Part shown: positions 34,971-43,570 of the stretch, piece after piece
Numbering within the stretch: position 1 is the first letter of the stretch
How the letters are laid out: each line of letters begins with the position of its first letter
Source: Bradyrhizobium iriomotense
GTDB lineage: Bacteria; Pseudomonadota; Alphaproteobacteria; Rhizobiales; Xanthobacteraceae
NCBI RefSeq assembly: GCF_018130765.1
Contig: NZ_JAFCJZ010000036.1
Coordinates: 1 to 59,362 of the forward strand
Length of the DNA: 59,362 nt
Direction: 5' to 3'
Translations under genes and position numbers: made by a program
The notes under the pieces: model-generated
What the model was told of the DNA's origin: nothing
Database searches by the model: none
The model's input: only the letters and a program-made list of their open reading frames with translations

Positions 34971-36566
34971 ATGGCCGAACGGTCCGATCGCGCGCCGGCG
35001 CGCTGGCGCCGGCCTTTCCTGCGCTGGCTCGATGGCGTCGAGGCGGGCTGGGCCGTGCCGCTGCTCATCGCCTGCTTCGTCTTGGTCTGGACGCTCTATC
35101 TCACCATCGCCTATGCCGGCGGCGGCCTGCATCCCGATACGCTCGAAGCCTGGACGCTGGGACGGAACTTCGCCTTCGGCTATCACAAGCATCCGCCGTT
35201 GATGGGCTGGGTTTCGGCAGCGTGGACCTCGGTGTTTCCGCTCGGTGACTGGTCGCTGCAATTGATGGCGATGGCCAATGCCGGGCTCGCCCTGTTCTTC
35301 GTCGATCTGATCTCGCGGCAGTTCGTGACCGGGCACAAGCGCGTGCTGGTGCTGCTGCTGTTGATGCTGACGCCGGCCTATCAATTCCACGCCCAGCGCT
35401 TCAACGCCAATGCGGTGCTGCTTGCGACCTGGCCGCTGGCGACCTGGTGCTTCCTGCGCGCGTTCGAGACGCGCACCGCGCCATGGGCGGTTGCGGTGGG
35501 GTGCACGACGGCGCTGGCGATGGTCGGCAAATATTATTCGATCTTCCTCGTCGCGAGCTTCGCCTTTGCCGCGCTGGCACACCCGGGACGGCGCGCCTAT
35601 TTCTTCTCGGCGTCGCCCTGGATCTCGGTCGCCGTCGGGCTCGCGGCGCTGTCGCCGCATCTGTACTGGCTGGCGACGACGGGCGCGTCGGCCTTCACAT
35701 ACGCATTGGCCCACGCCAACGGTAATGTCGTGAGCTCGCTCAGCGAGGTCAGGAACTTCCTGCTGGGGCTGGCGGCGGCCATGAGCGTGTCGGCCGTGTG
35801 CTGGGCGATGATCGCCGGCACGCGGCTGAAGCAGTTTTCGGCCGACTTCGCTGCGATGCGTGGGGGCCTGCGGCTTCTCTTCTACGTTGCGATCGGCACG
35901 ATCGTGCTGCCGGTGCTGACGTCGCTGGCGATGGGAACGGATCTGCCGTCGCTGTGGGCGTTGCAGGGGCTGTTCCTGTTCGTCGTGCTCGTGGTCTGCG
36001 GCACCCGCTATCCGATCGAGCGCTTCTACACCGTCAACGTCACGGTGATCGTGGCCGGCGTTGCGCTTGCCGCCGTTCTGGTCGCGGCCCCGATCCATGC
36101 CGTTTATCGCAACAGTCACGGCTACGAAGAGGGGCGGAACTTCTACGCGCAGGCCGCGAACGAACTGACCCACGAATGGCGCGCGCTGACCGGCGAGCCG
36201 CTCGGCGCCGTGAGCGGCGACGATTCGCTGGCGTTTGCGACGGCCTTCTACAGCCCCGACCATCCGCGTTATGCACGGCCGTTCGAGTATCAATACAGCT
36301 GGGGCTTGCCGCGCAAGACGACGCTGGACCGCGGCTGGGCTGCACTCTGCTTCCGCGACCAGGATCATTGCGGCCACTGGATGGAGGGGGTGTCTTCGCA
36401 CGCCGGTCATTTCGTCAAGCGCGAGTTCACCGTGCAGGCGACACTATGGGGCAAGCCAGGTCTGATGCGGGAGGTGGTGGTGCTGATGGTGCCGCCGCGT
36501 GGACGAAGCGCGGCACCGGAGAGCGCCGCCGAAGATTTCAGCGCCAGCAAGCGGGCTGCGGAGTAG
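34971..36566 (+). CDS. GT39-like membrane glycosyltransferase (ArnT/PMT superfamily)
   Basis: 531 aa from the ATG at 34971 (MAERSDRAP); the frame is open to an ATG at 34899 and the choice is not certain. About ten membrane helices. The first periplasmic loop has the acidic DTLEAWTLGRNFAFGYHKHP, matching the GT-C DE/ED motif and the YHKHPPL sequence typical of this group, followed by FNANAVLLATWPLATW. It should transfer a sugar from a polyprenyl-phosphate donor in the inner membrane; acceptor unknown. The last ~100 residues form a soluble periplasmic domain with Cys pairs (ALCFRDQDHCGHW). Confidence 0.85.
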   Translation: MAERSDRAPARWRRPFLRWLDGVEAGWAVPLLIACFVLVWTLYLTIAYAGGGLHPDTLEAWTLGRNFAFGYHKHPPLMGWVSAAWTSVFPLGDWSLQLMAMANAGLALFFVDLISRQFVTGHKRVLVLLLLMLTPAYQFHAQRFNANAVLLATWPLATWCFLRAFETRTAPWAVAVGCTTALAMVGKYYSIFLVASFAFAALAHPGRRAYFFSASPWISVAVGLAALSPHLYWLATTGASAFTYALAHANGNVVSSLSEVRNFLLGLAAAMSVSAVCWAMIAGTRLKQFSADFAAMRGGLRLLFYVAIGTIVLPVLTSLAMGTDLPSLWALQGLFLFVVLVVCGTRYPIERFYTVNVTVIVAGVALAAVLVAAPIHAVYRNSHGYEEGRNFYAQAANELTHEWRALTGEPLGAVSGDDSLAFATAFYSPDHPRYARPFEYQYSWGLPRKTTLDRGWAALCFRDQDHCGHWMEGVSSHAGHFVKREFTVQATLWGKPGLMREVVVLMVPPRGRSAAPESAAEDFSASKRAAE

Positions 36567-36575
36567 GGCGCGCGC

Positions 36576-36716
36576 TCAGCAGTGACTGTCGCGCACCTGC
36601 TCGAGCCCTTCGCTGGCGAAAGGAGCGGTGAACGCGGCCTGCTCCGCATTCGGCTCGGGGCGCTCCGAGTCCTTCGGCACCGAGGCGTGTTGGTCTTCGC
36701 GGAGTTCCGGTTCCAT
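36576..36716 (-). CDS. Possible small hypothetical protein
   Basis: 46 aa, acidic and polar, beginning MEPELREDQHASVPKDSERP and ending EGLEQVRDSHC. GAAAGG lies about 8 nt upstream of the ATG. It follows the Bcr/CflA gene by 53 nt on the same strand. No homologue is recognised; it could be a chance frame, but the base composition and ribosome-binding site make it plausible. Confidence 0.35.
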   Translation of the reverse strand: MEPELREDQHASVPKDSERPEPNAEQAAFTAPFASEGLEQVRDSHC

Positions 36717-36769
36717 AGCAGCGGCCTTTCGAATTGCTGCAGTACAACATCGAGGCCGCTGGGAAGTTC

Positions 36770-38020
36770 CTACGTCAGGGGACGATGATGCGGCTTGAAC
36801 AGCCGTCCCTTCTCCACCACGAGCACGATTCCGAGAGCTGCCAGCGTCGACAGGAAGAAGCCGACCGAGAACGGCAGCAGCGTGCCGTCGAAGCTTTGGC
36901 CGATCGCCATGCCGACCACGATGCCGATCAGGGTCGTGATCGAGCCGTAGAGCGACGAAGCGGTGCCGGCGATGTGGCCTTGCGGCTCCATGGCGAGCGC
37001 AGTGAAGTTGGCAACCATCATGCCGAAAGAGAACATCATCAGCGCCGAGAGCGCCATGAACAAAGCGAGCGGCAGCGCGCCAAGTATCTCCGTCAGCAGC
37101 ATCACGCTCGCCACCACGGTGTAGAGCGTCAGCGCGCCGTGCGAGATCACGCGCATGCCGAGCCGTCCGACCAGTTGCGAATTGAGGAAACCGGCCACAG
37201 CCGTGCCGGCCGCGATCGCAGCGAAGGCGAGCGGGAAGTAATGGCCGAGGTGATAGATGCCGGTGAAGACCTGCTGGGCGCAGAACACGTAGGCAAACAG
37301 TGCGCCGATGACGCTGCCGGCGGCCGTCGCATAGCCGATGGTCTGGCGATTGGTCACGGTCTCGCGGAAGGCCGAGAGCACGTCGGCGGGCGCCAGCGAC
37401 CGGCGTTCCGATTCGGGAAGGGTTTCGGGCAGCCGCAGCACGCACCATGCAAGCGCGAGCAGGCCGTAGAGCATCAGCACGACGAAGATGCCGCGCCACG
37501 CCGTCACCAGCAGCACCGCCTGTCCGAATGACGGCGCGATCACGGGCACGGCGATGAACACCATCATCGCGAGCGACATCACGCTCGCCATGCGGCGGCC
37601 GACATAGCAGTCGCGCACGATCGAGGTCGCGATCACGCGCGTCGCCGACGTGCCGAGCCCCTGCAGCGCGCGCGCCAGCAGCAGCGTCTCGAACGAGGGC
37701 GCGGCAACGGCCAGCACGCTCGCGATCGCATAGACCGCCATGCCGCCGAGCAACACCGGGCGGCGGCCGAAGCGATCCGACAACGGGCCCATGACGAACT
37801 GGCCGACGCCGAAGCCGATCAGGAAGGTCGACAGCACCAGCTGGAGATGATTGGCGACGGGAATCTTGAACGCGGCGCCGATATTGGGCAGCGCCGGCAG
37901 CATCATGTCCATCGCAAGCGGATTCAGCGCCATGATGGACGCGATCACGATGACGAATTCGGGAAAACCCATGGGCCGGTGTCCCGAGGACACCCAATCG
38001 TCGGCATTGACGTCGGACAA
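36770..38020 (-). CDS. Bcr/CflA-family multidrug efflux MFS transporter
   Basis: 416 aa, 12 membrane helices. TTG start with GGTGAG five bases upstream. The DHA1 signature between helices 2 and 3 is FVMGPLSDRFGRRPVLLGGM, and ALQGLGTSATRVIATSIVRD is motif C-like of Bcr-type exporters. Family exports bicyclomycin, chloramphenicol or sulfonamides by proton antiport; the natural substrate is unknown. Confidence 0.9.
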   Translation of the reverse strand: MSDVNADDWVSSGHRPMGFPEFVIVIASIMALNPLAMDMMLPALPNIGAAFKIPVANHLQLVLSTFLIGFGVGQFVMGPLSDRFGRRPVLLGGMAVYAIASVLAVAAPSFETLLLARALQGLGTSATRVIATSIVRDCYVGRRMASVMSLAMMVFIAVPVIAPSFGQAVLLVTAWRGIFVVLMLYGLLALAWCVLRLPETLPESERRSLAPADVLSAFRETVTNRQTIGYATAAGSVIGALFAYVFCAQQVFTGIYHLGHYFPLAFAAIAAGTAVAGFLNSQLVGRLGMRVISHGALTLYTVVASVMLLTEILGALPLALFMALSALMMFSFGMMVANFTALAMEPQGHIAGTASSLYGSITTLIGIVVGMAIGQSFDGTLLPFSVGFFLSTLAALGIVLVVEKGRLFKPHHRPLT

Positions 38021-38240
38021 GGAAGCTCACCTCTAGAAATCAGGGCTTTTTCTAACGTCTATGCTGCGGCGCACAACCCATGTTTCGGGATGGCTGTCAG
38101 GCGGGGCGGGGGCGGACACGAGTTGGTGAGGTAGCCCGCCCGGATCGAGGTGCATGACGTGGAGGTCTGGCGGACCGACCGAAGTGGTAAGCAGACGAGT
38201 TGGAGGAGGATATGGGTGGCCTCCTGTGGCCGAAAGGATG

Positions 38241-39167
38241 TCAGCTCGTCGTCTTGGCTATCCAAAGCTCCAATATTCCCGGCTTTACCAAGGGTTCTTT
38301 GCTGAGGGCGATATCGGCGTTAATGCCTAGTCTGCGGAGCACATTCTTTACATCTATCAGGAGAGCCTCAGCTTTGATCTCATCTGCGGGATTGTAACGG
38401 ACTTCGGTTGAGATGTTCCTGGGGACATTCTCGGCTCCAGGCACGGTCCATCTTGCGTCGCTTATTGCCTTCCTGATGCCATCGACCTCATCTTTGCTGT
38501 AACCAGAAAATTGAAAGTACACGATACCTTTGCTCGATGATTCTGCTGCGGGCACGCTGACGTTCGATACAGCAGCAATCGACGTCTTCAATTGGCTGGC
38601 GGTTTCTTTTTGGTTGTTGAATATCTGCTCCTGGTTCTTGGCTAGACTCTCGATGATGGGCTTGTACCGGCGCTCCATCGCTTCGGACGTCGATTGAGCG
38701 GTTTTTATGCGCTCATCAAGCACCTTGGCACGGTCAGCAAATTCGGCTGCCTTCTGGTTCAATGAGTCTACGAGATTATTCGTCACGTCGACTTTGTTCT
38801 TCCAGCGATTTTCGATTTCCGCCATCTCGCTGCGGCTCTTGGCGACATTTGCTAACGCATTGCTGAGATCGCTTTGCGTCAAGTCGCGCATAGTCGTGAC
38901 TCTTAGCTTGATTTCGTCGAGACGCGTCAGGTCATCTTTGACTGCTTGGCGGATCTCTGTTCGTAGTCCCGCGCCCCCTTGCTCAACGACTATCTTGAAT
39001 GCGGCTTGATGGAACAACCCAAACAAGAGAACGAGCGAGACGCCTATCCCGCCGGCAAACTTCAGTTTCAGCAAATCACCTTTGATCTTGTCATATACCT
39101 TCTTCTCGATTGCTTCTGAGTTCGTCTTTTGAATCGCTTCGATGATTTGATCATCTGTCAAAGGCAT
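38241..39167 (-). CDS. Lower-GC membrane-anchored coiled-coil protein of unknown function
   Basis: 308 aa. Residues ~1-32 are a polar cytosolic segment (MPLTDDQIIEAIQKTNSEAI), ~37-60 a single membrane helix (FAGGIGVSLVLLFGLFHQAA), ~70-200 a long coiled coil rich in Asp, Lys and Gln (LVDSLNQKAAEFADRAKVLD), and ~215-308 an alpha/beta domain (GIVYFQFSGYSKDEVDGIRK ... VKNVLRRLGINADIALSKEP). Codon third positions are visibly more A/T-rich than in the neighbours, and spacing to flanking genes is large, suggesting acquisition. CAGGAG precedes the ATG. The C-terminal domain resembles, by eye, small ligand/peptide-binding domains such as LytR_C; no function assigned. Confidence 0.8.
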   Translation of the reverse strand: MPLTDDQIIEAIQKTNSEAIEKKVYDKIKGDLLKLKFAGGIGVSLVLLFGLFHQAAFKIVVEQGGAGLRTEIRQAVKDDLTRLDEIKLRVTTMRDLTQSDLSNALANVAKSRSEMAEIENRWKNKVDVTNNLVDSLNQKAAEFADRAKVLDERIKTAQSTSEAMERRYKPIIESLAKNQEQIFNNQKETASQLKTSIAAVSNVSVPAAESSSKGIVYFQFSGYSKDEVDGIRKAISDARWTVPGAENVPRNISTEVRYNPADEIKAEALLIDVKNVLRRLGINADIALSKEPLVKPGILELWIAKTTS

Positions 39168-39324
39168 GCCGGCGCTCCTGAAAAATATGAATCTGAAATT
39201 GATCGCCTCGGTCTTATTTAATGATCCTACTGTACTTTAAATCGAACGAAAGAAAAAGATCTATCCCAGGCTGTGTTGGTGCCTGGCGCATGACAAAGAC
39301 GAGAATTATCGTTGATTGGACAGG

Positions 39325-39906
39325 TCAGTCAGCGCTGCGGGCCTGTTTGACGAGGCCGAGCGCCAATTGCCCCGCCGTCTCGACATAGTCGAGATCGCGA
39401 TGGATCAGCATCACGGTGGTGGCGCCGTCGAGCAGGATCACGATCTGGCGCGCGAGCGCCGTCGCACCGGCGATGCCATGGCCGTGTAATTCCGTCGCGA
39501 GCCAGGCTTCGAAGCGCTTCTTGTGGGCCGCGCCGGCCTTGACGGCGGGATGTGCCGGGGTGTTCGCGAGCTCGGCGATGGTGCGGAGGAAGCCGCAGCC
39601 GCGCCAGCGCGGCGTGTTCACGGAGCGTCCGAGCTTGGTGAAGAGACCGCGGACCTTGTCGGCCACGCTGCCGTCGGTCTCCGCGAACCAGCGCATGTAG
39701 AGCTCCAGTGTCGGCTGGTCCCTGGCCGCAATGGTTTCGGCGACGAGCTCGTCCTTGCTGGTGAAATGATAGTAGAGCGTCTTCTTTGTCACGCCGGCCT
39801 TCTCGGCGACGGCGTCCATGCTCACCGCCCTGATGCCTTCGCCATAGAACAGGCGCGTCGCCGCAACGACGATCTGCTCCCGCGTGCTGTCACCGCTTCT
39901 CGACAT
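39325..39906 (-). CDS. TetR/AcrR-family transcriptional regulator
   Basis: 193 aa. N-terminal HTH: REQIVVAATRLFYGEGIRAV, then VAEKAGVTKKTLYYHFTSKDEL, the canonical TetR recognition helix. The C-terminal ligand-binding domain is helical (RHKKRFEAW region). Divergent from an enoyl-CoA hydratase gene, with a perfect 8-8-8 palindrome 9 nt upstream of its start; it probably represses itself and that gene, with an acyl-CoA or similar inducer. Confidence 0.92.
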   Translation of the reverse strand: MSRSGDSTREQIVVAATRLFYGEGIRAVSMDAVAEKAGVTKKTLYYHFTSKDELVAETIAARDQPTLELYMRWFAETDGSVADKVRGLFTKLGRSVNTPRWRGCGFLRTIAELANTPAHPAVKAGAAHKKRFEAWLATELHGHGIAGATALARQIVILLDGATTVMLIHRDLDYVETAGQLALGLVKQARSAD

Positions 39907-39914
39907 GACTTCGA

Positions 39915-39938
39915 TGTATACTGCCTAGTGAGTATACA
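39915..39938. promoter_or_regulatory. Probable TetR operator palindrome
   Basis: TGTATACT (39915-39922), spacer GCCTAGTG, AGTATACA (39931-39938): perfect 8-bp arms. It lies between the divergent TetR gene (start 39906) and the hydratase gene (start 39994), where it would overlap the promoters. This A/T-rich palindrome stands out against the GC-rich surroundings. Confidence 0.8.
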
Positions 39939-39993
39939 CGGCAAGGCCGCTGTGCTGACTTCCGCGCCTGTTCGACCTGGAAGGAGCCACCAC

Positions 39994-40772
39994 TTGTCCG
40001 ATCTCGTCCTCTCGGAAACGCGCGGCGCCGTTGCGCTGCTGACGTTCAATCGCCCGACCAAGCTCAACGCGCTGAGCTACGCCCTCATCGACCGCCTGAT
40101 GGTGATCCTCGACCGCATCGAGGACGATGCCAATATCCGTGCCGTCGTCCTGACCGGGGCGGGCGACCAGGCGTTCTCGGCCGGCGCTGACATCGCCGAA
40201 TTCTCGGAGAGCGTGAAAGCCGGGCCCGACGCCGCGGTGAAGGCGTTCGTGCGGCGCGGCCAGGCGATGACGGCGCGCCTGGAGGCGTTTCCAAAGCCGG
40301 TCATCGCCGCGGTCAACGGCATCGCCTTCGGCGGCGGCTGCGAGATCACCGAAGCCGTGCATCTTGCCGTCGCGAGCGAGCGGGCAAGCTTCGCCAAGCC
40401 CGAGATTGCCATCGGCATCACGCCGACATTTGGCGGCACCCAGCGCCTGCCGCGGCTCGCGGGCCGGAAGCGGGCGCTGGAATATTTGCTGACGGGAGAT
40501 TCCTTTTCACCACAGCGGGCGCTCGAGATGGGATTGGTCAACCGCGTCGTGCCACACGAGCAGCTCATGGACGCCGCCTTCGCGCTGGCGGGTCGCATCG
40601 TCAGGCATTCGCAGCTGGCCGTCGCCCGGTCATCACGGCCGCGACGCGGGGCCTCAACGTCTCCATTTCCGAAGGTCTCGCCATCGAGGGGGAGCAGTTC
40701 GCGCGCATGGCGGCAACACGGGATACGCGTGAAGCGCTCGATGCCTGGCTGGCCGCTCGCGCGCCGCGATAG
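39994..40772 (+). pseudogene. Enoyl-CoA hydratase with a -1 frameshift (or sequencing error)
   Basis: TTG start at 39994 with AAGGAG eight bases upstream. The crotonase signature is complete: VALLTFNRPTKLNALSYALI, GAGDQAFSAGADIAEFSE and KPVIAAVNGIAFGGGCEITE. After LAVA (codon 40624-40626) the frame shifts: the expected C-terminus (VITAATRGLNVSISEGLAIE ... ARAPR, stop 40770-40772) is in another frame, consistent with loss of one base near 40627-40628. Left in the first frame, the product runs on ~75 unrelated residues. Only the C-terminal ~50 residues are affected. Under the TetR gene's likely control. Confidence 0.75.
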
Positions 40773-40983
40773 GCTGGCGACGAGTTCCGCTGACATTCCA
40801 GCCGCGGGCCGGCAACCAGTCATTCACCATAAGATCGCGGACGGCCCAGCGGGGAGATGAATCCGCAACTCATCCTGTCCATTGTGGCCTGACGGGGCGC
40901 CATGCAGGCGCCCCAGAGGAACCCGGCAAGACAGGTCTTTCGCAGTGTCCGACGTAGCACGATGGTTGGGCCCCTCGGTCGAC

Positions 40984-42279
40984 ATGACCGAAAGGCGAAA
41001 CACAAGGCGAAACATTTGGCTTGCCTGGCTGATCGGGCTGACGGCGCTGCTGGTGCTCGGCAATCTCGTCAGCGACGGCACGCTTCCCCTGAATTACGGC
41101 TGGGACGTTCGCGTCAATTGCGCCGCGGTCGATGCCTATGCCGACGGGCTCGATCCCTATTTTGTCCGGAATTTGAAGGGCACCAGGTTCTCCTACCCCT
41201 ATCTGCCTGTAACGCTCGACGTGTTTCGTCCCGTGTGCGCAGGCGGCGCCCTCGTCGCTCATCACATGGGCCTCTATCTCGTGCTCGCCGTGCTCTGCGG
41301 CCTGCTGCTGCCGGGGCTTGGCCGGACGCGAACCAGCCCGCGCGACGTTGCGCTCAGGCTGCTCTGCGTGTTCGGCGCGTTCATCGGCTTCGAATGGGTC
41401 TGGGCGTCGGGGAATTTTGCGATGCTGGGCGGCGCGCTGAACGCGGTCGCGCTGAGGCTTCTGCTTCGCCCAACGACATCTGGCGCATGGGAAGACCACG
41501 GCTTCTCGTTTCGCGTCAGCGGCGCCGTACTACTTGGTCTCGTGACCTCGTTCAAGCTGGTGTTCTGTCCCGTGATCGCCGCGCTCTATTTCCTGCCGCT
41601 GCCGCGCGCGCGCAAGCTGGTGCTGATCGCGGTGGCCGCATTCGGTTTCGCATTGCCGATCCTGATCTCAAGGGTGTTCTACGCCGACCTGTTCTCGAGC
41701 TGGGTGGGTGTGCTGACGAAGCAGATCCCGGATCAGCATGCCGTCGAGCTGATGGAAACCAATCCGTCACTGCTGCTGCTGGCGCGTAGCCTCCTGGAGC
41801 AGGTCGGACTCGGCGACAGCAAGCCGGTGATGTTCGCCACCTATGCGCTCGCAGCACTCGCGCTCGTGCTCGTGCCGTTCGTCTTGTCCGTCCTGCGTGC
41901 AGTCGGCAGTGGACCGGCTCGGGCAGGGGGATCGCTTCTGACGCGGCTCGACCGCTGGCTGATCGACCATCCCCACGTGGCCTCGCGCGTGACCGTGCTT
42001 GCGATGTTTGCGCTTTACGTCAGCTCGCCGCGCCTCAAGGAATATGCCTTCTTCGAGCTCGCGGTCTATGCCGCGGTTCTCATCGCCGATCTTCCGGCCC
42101 TGGCACTCGCCGCCATGCTCACCGTCGGTCTCCTCGCTCCCGGCCTGGTCTCGATCACGGGGCACACGGTGGAGGGCGGCTTCATCCTCCTCATTGTCGC
42201 GCTGGCATGCTTCTGGATCCTGCTGCTCGATTTTCGCGCGGAGCCGATGCGGCTTGAGGCGCAGGACATGCATTCATGA
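40984..42279 (+). CDS. GT87-like membrane glycosyltransferase, copy 1
   Basis: 431 aa from the ATG at 40984 (MTERRNTRRN); a GTG at 40945 with AGG upstream is an alternative start. About ten membrane helices. The GT87 (DUF2029) features are the acidic loop DVRVNCAAVDAYADGLDPYF, RFSYPYLPVTLD, and GLVTSFKLVFCPVIAALYFL, plus the late NPSLLL. Related mycobacterial enzymes use polyprenyl-phosphate mannose in cell-envelope glycan synthesis; the substrate here is unknown. The stop codon overlaps the start of copy 2 (ATGA). Confidence 0.82.
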   Translation: MTERRNTRRNIWLAWLIGLTALLVLGNLVSDGTLPLNYGWDVRVNCAAVDAYADGLDPYFVRNLKGTRFSYPYLPVTLDVFRPVCAGGALVAHHMGLYLVLAVLCGLLLPGLGRTRTSPRDVALRLLCVFGAFIGFEWVWASGNFAMLGGALNAVALRLLLRPTTSGAWEDHGFSFRVSGAVLLGLVTSFKLVFCPVIAALYFLPLPRARKLVLIAVAAFGFALPILISRVFYADLFSSWVGVLTKQIPDQHAVELMETNPSLLLLARSLLEQVGLGDSKPVMFATYALAALALVLVPFVLSVLRAVGSGPARAGGSLLTRLDRWLIDHPHVASRVTVLAMFALYVSSPRLKEYAFFELAVYAAVLIADLPALALAAMLTVGLLAPGLVSITGHTVEGGFILLIVALACFWILLLDFRAEPMRLEAQDMHS

Positions 42280-43568
42280 CGAGCCTCGCCTCGTCCGCGG
42301 ATGCCGGATCCCTGGCCGCCAACGCGTCAGGGAGCCGCTGGCTGACCTGGTTGATCCTGCTCGCGGCGGCGCTTGTCGCTATGTCCGTCACCGTCGACCT
42401 CGCCGCAGAAAATACCTTTGGCTGGGACGTGCGGATCAATTGCGCCGCGGTGGACGCTCACCTTCATGGGCTCGATCCCTATTTCGTCAAGAACCTGAAG
42501 GATACGAAACTCTCCTATCCCTATCTTCCGGTCACTCTCGATGCCTTTCGGCCGCTCTGCACCGGCGGTTTTCTCGTCGCCCATTACAAGCCGATCTATC
42601 TTGTCCTTGCGGTGATCTGCGCGCTGTTGTTGCCCGGTCTTGGCACGACCCGCCGGGGCTGGCGGGACGCCGTGCTGCGGTTCGTGCTCGTGCTCGGTGG
42701 TTTCCTCGGCTTCGACTGGGTCGTTGCGACCGGTAATTTCGAGATCCTCGGCGGCCTGCTGACGGCGGCGTCGCTCGCATTGTTGCTGCGTCCCGTGCAG
42801 TCCGGCGACCGGGGCGACGCCAGCCTCGTGCCGCAGCTCGCCGGTGCGGCCGTGCTCGGCCTCGTCACCGCGTTCAAGCTGGTGTTCCTGCCGATCCTCG
42901 CCGCGCTCTATTTCCTGCCGCAGCCGAGACGTCGCAAGCTGCTTCTGATCGTGGTGGCGGCGGGCGCGTTCGTGCTGCCGATCCTGGTTTCGCTGGTGTT
43001 CTACCCGGATCTGTCGCGGAGCTGGCTCAGTGCGATCACCGGCCAGATCCCCGGACAGCATTCGCCGGTGAACGAGGTCAATCCGTCGCTGCTGCTGATT
43101 GCCTCGACACTTGCAGATCGCATTGGACTTGCCGGCAGCAAGCTGTTCGTCATCGGCCTCTACGCGGCAATCGCGATCACGCTCGTGCTGGCGCCGTTCG
43201 CGGTTTCGGTGTGGCGCATGGCCGGGCTACAGCGGCGCGCCGGCAAGGCCTCGCTGCTCCAGGCGCTCGACGACTGGCTGGTCGATCATCCCGCCGCGGC
43301 GATGCGCATTACCGTGCTCGCGATGTACGCGCTCTATCTCTGCACGCCCAGGCCCAAGGAGTACACGTTCTTCCAGGTGGCGCTCTATGCGGCCGTTCTC
43401 GTCGCCGACCTGCCCGCGGTGATGATGGTCGCCGCGCTCACGGTTGCGGTCGCCATTCCGGTCCTGGCGTCGGCCTCGGTCACCGCGTTCATGGGCGGCT
43501 ATGGCCAGCTCACGCTCGCGCTGATCTGTTTCTGGATCCTGCTCCCGCACCAACCGAAGCGGACGTGA
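42276..43568 (+). CDS. GT87-like membrane glycosyltransferase, copy 2
   Basis: 430 aa, paralogue of the preceding gene: the blocks DVRINCAAVDAHLHGLDPYF, LSYPYLPVTLDAFRPLC and VTAFKLVFLPILAALYFLPQ align directly with copy 1. Translation is coupled to copy 1 through a 4-base overlap (ATGACG). Both keep the same acidic motif, so neither looks catalytically dead. Ends 2 nt before the convergent stop of the next gene. Confidence 0.82.
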   Translation: MTSLASSADAGSLAANASGSRWLTWLILLAAALVAMSVTVDLAAENTFGWDVRINCAAVDAHLHGLDPYFVKNLKDTKLSYPYLPVTLDAFRPLCTGGFLVAHYKPIYLVLAVICALLLPGLGTTRRGWRDAVLRFVLVLGGFLGFDWVVATGNFEILGGLLTAASLALLLRPVQSGDRGDASLVPQLAGAAVLGLVTAFKLVFLPILAALYFLPQPRRRKLLLIVVAAGAFVLPILVSLVFYPDLSRSWLSAITGQIPGQHSPVNEVNPSLLLIASTLADRIGLAGSKLFVIGLYAAIAITLVLAPFAVSVWRMAGLQRRAGKASLLQALDDWLVDHPAAAMRITVLAMYALYLCTPRPKEYTFFQVALYAAVLVADLPAVMMVAALTVAVAIPVLASASVTAFMGGYGQLTLALICFWILLPHQPKRT

Positions 43569-43570
43569 TC

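Noticed and set aside
34875..36410. Long open frame opposite the GT39-like gene
   Set aside because: Arg/Gln/His-rich shadow; the opposite strand has a consistent membrane protein.
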